A DNA stretch of 64,000 nt from Congeria kusceri (taxonomy: Eukaryota > Mollusca > Bivalvia > Myida > Dreissenidae). The notes beneath the pieces are model-generated. The model was given only the letters and a program-made list of their open reading frames with translations, was not told where the DNA came from and made no database searches. The stretch lies in contig CM051026.1 in the NCBI GenBank assembly GCA_027627225.1, positions 1,940,001 through 2,004,000 on the forward strand. Reading direction: 5' to 3'. Positions 59,030 to 64,000 of this stretch are shown piece after piece; positions within the stretch are counted from its first letter, which is position 1, and every line of letters starts with the position of its first letter. A program made the position numbers and the translations under genes.

Positions 59030-60660
59030 ATATGAATGAACTGTGTGTGCATGTTCGCGTATGAATTCGTGGTTTGTGTTATAATTCATAAAAAATCGCA
59101 CACTACTGCATGCAATTAACCTTGCAGTATTTAGCTGTTTATAATTATTCGAATTAAGTGTATGCTTTCCGAGTTTCTTTTCAGAGATGAAATATTATCT
59201 GTGGACAACCAAACGTTTTGCTAAAATACTATGAATTTTGTGATAAGCGTTAACAGATTAATAATGTTGTTAAACTTGTATTAGTTATTGTTACGTTTAT
59301 TATAAATGACATTGAAAACTATTTGATAAAGCATTTGTTAAATGTTTGTTTTGACATTGTTTTACTGGTTTATTTGTATCTTTGTTATATTGTATTGTAC
59401 ATTTATCATCTATTCAAATCAAACACTCAATAGAATTACATTATTTGTCACCATAGTTTAAGTGGATGAAAATTAATCGTTGTCTGCTTATTATATTGTG
59501 CAGGTTAATGGTGTTTTAACATCAGTGTTTTCACTTTCAAATTGTTTGTGTATGAATAATAGTCCACGCGAGGCCACACAATGGATAGGCCGTGAGAAAA
59601 TGTATGAATACATATGTTTTATAATCAAGTGCGTCTATCTTTTTTTTAATTAAAATGTGTAATTCATAATTATTGTGTCATCAAACAATTGTTAAAATTT
59701 TAGTTTGTATATAAACATAATTTCGTGATTTCTTTTAATAATAAACTGTATGCAAGATGCAAATGTTTATGTCCACCATTGAAAAGGTTTGATTATTCAA
59801 ATACTGTCTTTATGAATAACATTTTATTCCTCCCTACAATTATCCTGCAGTCTGTTGAATGCTTTTATGTGTATTCGAAGTACATGTAGTTCAAGAATGC
59901 TTAAAGGATTACACAATATATAACAGTTCAACGACCGCGATTTATACAGATTTGATAGTGTGTTTTTGTACATTATAAAGTAATTAAAAGGTGTTGTTTT
60001 TTTTAAAGCCAAAGTTTATGAACTGTGTGTTTGCAAGTATGTGAATTTAAGAATTGTGCTATAATTCCTGCGTCAATTGCATAATGGCATGTCTTTATTT
60101 TTTATTCTTCTTAAGTATTTAACTGGTTATTAATTTGAACTTTATTTGATCATTTTAGTTTATGTTTTTCTGATTTCAGTTTGCGCAGCTGATATAAATC
60201 GTGTAGAGAATGTGCCTCATATACAGGTCTATGCTTTTGTGGTAATGGTTAATATAGTGTGTGTTTTGGATTATTTTGTGATAAATGCAATTTGTACATA
60301 TTTCGTGAAAGCTTGTATGACTAGTATTTTACGACATATTTGTTTTACTTTTATCTGTGTACTTATCTTAATTGTATAATTTATTTATCATCGTACTTGA
60401 AGACGAGTCATTCGAATCAAGTCAAGAAAATATATGACATTATTTCTCAATATAGTTTTTTTTCCGAAACAAGTATATGCTCGTTTAAAAAAGATTCGTG
60501 ATATAACGTCAGTGCCAATAACCCCTATTGTTTTTGGTGTATGTAAACCAGTAGTCCAAGCACTGTGAATAATTTTAATTCACTTTTATGTGTAACTTGC
60601 TGTTGCAAAATAATTTGGCGCGTGTAATCCTATGTGAAGATGCTGTTTTTTATTTATATA
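59030..60660. repeat. Noncoding block homologous to 38.2-40.9 kb
   Basis: Two diverged units (about 59030-59510 and 59740-60650) match the block at 38.2-40.9 kb in order, including 'ataagcgttaacagatt', 'gaattacattattt', 'atcgtacttgaagacgagtc', 'gtagtccaagcactgt' and 'gaagatgctgttttttattt'. No protein frame is shared. Confidence 0.65.
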
Positions 60661-60669
60661 TTTTTGCCT

Positions 60670-63600
60670 CTGCTTTATAAACTCATCTTTCGTCCGTCGT
60701 GCGTCGTGCGTCGTCCGTCGTGCGTCGTGCGTCAACATTTTCATTCAAACAACATGTCCTCCTAAATCGCTGGGCATATTTTCACCAAACTTCACAGAAA
60801 TGATCCTTGGGTAACCCTCTTTCAAAATTGTTCAACTCGTTTCGGTCCGCTGCGTATGTAGGTCACCAGAGCTAAAACTAAATTTAAAAAGTGAAAACTT
60901 TAAAAAATCTCCTCTGAAACTGCATGGCTGGGAGCTTTCATATTTCGGTATGTGGCATCTTCTAGTGGTCCTCTACACATATTGTTCAAATGATGCCCCT
61001 GGAGTCAAAACTGACTTTAAAAATCCTCTTCTCTGAAACCGCAAGACCCAGAGGTTTCATGTATGGTATGTAACATTACATAATGGTCCTCTACAAAGAT
61101 TGTTCAAATGATTCCCGTGGGGTCAAAACTGGCCGCGCCCCGGGGGTCACATGGTTTATATAGACTTAAATAGCTAAATGACTTCGAATATCTTCCTCTG
61201 AAACCGCAAGGCCCAGAGGTTCTGTATTTGCTTGGTATTGTATAAGGGTCCTCTACAAAGATTGTTCAAATGATGACCCTGGGGTAAAAACTGGCCACGC
61301 CGAGGGGGCCACATTGTTTATATAGGCTTAGGCTTAAACAGCAAATTTTTTTCAAAACACTTCTCCTCTGGAACCGCAAGTCCCAGTGGTTTCATATTTA
61401 TAATGTGGCATCCTCTATGGGTCCTCTGCAAAGACTGTTTAAATGATCCCCCTGGGGTCAAAACTAGCAACGCCCTGGTGGTCACATTGTTTACATAGAC
61501 TTAAATAGCAAACTGATTTTTAAAATCTTCTTCTCTGAAACCACAAGGCCCAGAGATTTCATATTTGGTATGTAAACTTGCATAGTAGTCCTATACAAAG
61601 ATATTTCAAATGATGACCCTGGGGTCAAATTTAGCCACGCCCCGGTGGTCATATTATTTATAAAGACTAAAATAGCAAAATTATTTCAAAAATCTTCTCC
61701 TCTAAAACCGAAAGGCCTAGTGGTTTCATATTTGGTATGAAACAATCTGTTGTGGACTTCTACAAATATTGTTCAAATGGATGCCCCTGGGATAAAAACT
61801 GGCCACGCCCAGGGGATCGCATGGATTGTATATACTTAAATAGCAAAATGCCTTTAAAAATCGTCTCCTCTGAAACCGCAAGGCCCAGAGGTTTCATATT
61901 TAGTATGAAACATTGTAAAGTTGTCTTCTACAAAGATTGTTCAAATGATACCCATGGGGTCAAAATTGGCCATGCCCCGGGGGTCACATTTTTTATAATT
62001 TATAGACTTAAATAGAAACATTACTTCAAAATTTTTCTTTTCCGAAACCGCATGGCCCAGTGGTTTTATATTTGGTAAGTGGCATTCTATAGTGGCCCTC
62101 TACAACGATTGTTAAAATAATGCCCCTGGGGCCAAAACTTACCACGCCCCGGGGGTCCCTTTTTTTATATAGACTTTAATAGCAAAATGACTTTTAAAAT
62201 CTTATCTTATGAAACAGTGAGGCCCAGGGGATTTATATTTGGTACGTGTAATGTATAGTGGTCCTCTACAAAGATTGTTCAATGATGCCCCTGTGGTTTA
62301 ATCTGGCCACGCCCTGGTGGTCACTTTGTTTAAAAAGACTTAAATAGCAAAATGACTTTACAAATTTTCTCCTATGAAACAGTGAGGGCCAGCAGTTTTA
62401 TATTTTGTATGTGGCACTCTAAGTGGTCCTCTACAAAGATTGTTCAAATGATTCCCCTGGGTCCAAAACTTGCCAAACATGCCTGGCCCCGGGGGTCACA
62501 TTGTTTATATAGACTTAAATAGCAAAATTAATTTAAAAATCTTCTATTATGAAACATTGAGGCCCAGCGGTTTTATATTTGGTATGGAATCTTGTATAGT
62601 GGACCTAAACAAAAGATTGTTCAAATGATGCCCCTGGGGTCAAATCTAGCCACGCCCTGGTGGTAACATGGTTTATATAGAATAGAATATATAAATAACA
62701 AAATGACTAAACATCTCCTCAGAAACCGCAAGGCCCCAATGTATTGTATGTACCATTGTAAAGTGATCCTCTACAATGATTATTTAAATTATGGCCCTGG
62801 GATCAAACATGGTCACGCCCTGAGGGTCACATGGTTTGTTTAGACCTTTAAGACAACTGTACTTTTAAAATCGTATCCTCTGAAACTGCAAGGCCAAGGG
62901 GTAGCATATTTCGTATGTAAAATTGTATAGTGTTCCTCTACAAAGATTGTTCAAATAATGCCCATGGTTTCTATAGACTTGTTTATGGCAAGTGGACTAT
63001 AAAAATCTTCTCCTCTGAAACTGCAAGGTCCAAAGGTTTTGTATTGTGTATGTAACATTGTATAGTGGTCCTTTACAAAGAATGTTTAAATTTAGCCCTT
63101 TGGGTACAAAGAGGCCACATCTCGGGGGTCACATGGTTTATATAGACTTAAATGACTAAATAACTTTAAAACGTTTCTTCTATGAAACCTTAAGGCCCAG
63201 AGGTTTTGTAGTTTCTATCTAACATCTTATATTGGTCCTCTACAAAGATTAATCATGTTATGCCACTGGTGTCAATCCTAGTCACGCCCAGGGTTCACAT
63301 GGCTTGTACAGACTTATATGGCAAGTGGACTGTACAAATCTTCTCTGAAACTGCAATGCCCAGAGGTGTCAGATTTTTTTTTTTTTATGCAACATTGTAT
63401 AGTGGTCCTCTACATATAGTGTTCAAAATGATGCCCCTGGAGCAAAAAGAAGCTCCACACTGGAGTCACACGGTTTCTGTAGACTTATATGGAAAGTGGG
63501 TTTGGATAATCTCCTCCTCTGAAACCGAAAGGCCCAGAGGTTTCATATTTGGCATACAATTTGTATAGTGGTCATCTACAAATATTGTTCAAATTATGCC

Positions 63601-63800
63601 CCTGGAGTAGAAAGTGGCCATTCCCTGTGCGTCACATGTTTTATGTAGACTATAAAAAAAACTTCTCCTGAAACTGCAAGACCCAGATCTTTATACTCAG
63701 GTACGTGGTTTAGTGCCGTTTGGCCCTCTTGTTATAAGACATTATGATGCCTTAAACTCAGGTGAGCGACCTAGGGCCATCGTGGCCCTCTTGTTATAAA
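60670..63800. mobile_element. Large tandem-core element, about 17 units of ~162 bp
   Basis: A head with a 'cgtccgtcgtgcgt' microsatellite (about 60693-60735) and 'gtcaacattttcattcaaac' is followed by about 17 diverged units. Each contains 'tctgaaaccgcaaggcccag', 'tttcatatttggtatg', 'gtcctctacaaagattgttc', 'ccctggggtcaaaactggcc' and 'cacatggtttatatagactt'. The tail is 'aaactcaggtgagcgaccta' and 'gtggccctcttgttataa', with the last motif present twice. Open frames inside are chance. Same plan as the elements at 8.4 and 10.1 kb but a different core. Confidence 0.85.
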
Positions 63801-64000
63801 TTATATGATATAATGCAAGCTGCGCCTTGAAACTTGTTAAACTAAACTATAATGAGTTACATTAAAACGCACATTCTTGGGCGGTGATGCTTTGATTGGT
63901 GAAATCTGAGTTATGTCTAGTAACTTTATTTCTTTAAAAAAAGTGTGTTCTTACAGAACGGCATTATTTCTTATACAAGAGTGTACATCAGCCGTTTTCT
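63801..64000. other. Noncoding window end
   Basis: AT-rich. The first part ('aagctgcgccttgaaacttg') may continue the block homologous to about 40930-40975, interrupted by the tandem-core element. Confidence 0.4.

Noticed and set aside
61737..63568. Short frames inside the 60.7-63.8 kb array
   Set aside because: Chance frames in a diverged ~162-bp repeat; stops interrupt them in most units.

Overview
The window is eukaryotic, AT-rich, gene-poor and dominated by repeats. GT-AG introns, non-LTR retrotransposon remnants, DNA-transposon relics, a tRNA-derived SINE, MITEs and long micro- and minisatellites are all present. Several dispersed repeats are of kinds I associate with bivalve mollusc genomes: elements with a core of ~160-bp tandem units, the palindromic 'cacaggctaatccgg' MITE, and 3' ends reading 'aggtgagcgacctagggcc'. 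The one intact gene has its best match, from memory, in a bivalve-expanded family. I infer a bivalve, possibly Dreissena-like; the species is not proven.

Layout. 0-7 kb: a simple-repeat edge, then two minus-strand transposase relics, an intron-containing DUF7869-type gene (1.3-3.7 kb) and a pogo/Tigger-like DDE transposase with a C-terminal zinc finger (4.9-6.7 kb). 8-19 kb: two modular tandem-core elements plus a third partial one, a minus-strand acidic coding fragment (12.1-12.7 kb), a GGTAGT microsatellite and a TACA microsatellite of about 730 bp. 19.4-33 kb: the main gene. It has nine exons with consistent phases and predicts a 1079-residue protein: CXorf38-like/HEPN-like N-terminus, heptad-repeat rod, alpha/beta domain, and a C-terminal trypsin-like domain with a recognisable His/Asp/Ser triad. 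35-37.3 kb: a 31-bp minisatellite with a 17-unit higher-order repeat. 38-42.4 kb: diverged noncoding repeats, MITE-like insertions and another tandem-core element. 43.9-46.3 kb: a non-LTR retrotransposon relic. 47-54 kb: tandem arrays, LTR/SINE-like dispersed repeats and minisatellites. 56.0-56.9 kb: a broken second copy of the trypsin-like exon. 57.1-59 kb: a second, 5'-truncated non-LTR element. 59-60.7 kb: noncoding sequence matching 38-40.9 kb. 60.7-63.8 kb: a large tandem-core element of about 17 units.

The most interesting system is the 19.4-33 kb gene with its decayed copy 24 kb downstream. A HEPN-like/coiled-coil/protease architecture suggests a lineage-specific regulatory or defence protein; that role is inference. 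The downstream copy and shared 3' noncoding blocks point to local duplication followed by decay and lineage-specific insertions. Two of those insertions (40.19-40.44 and 40.55-40.88 kb) seem to have matching empty sites in the second block.
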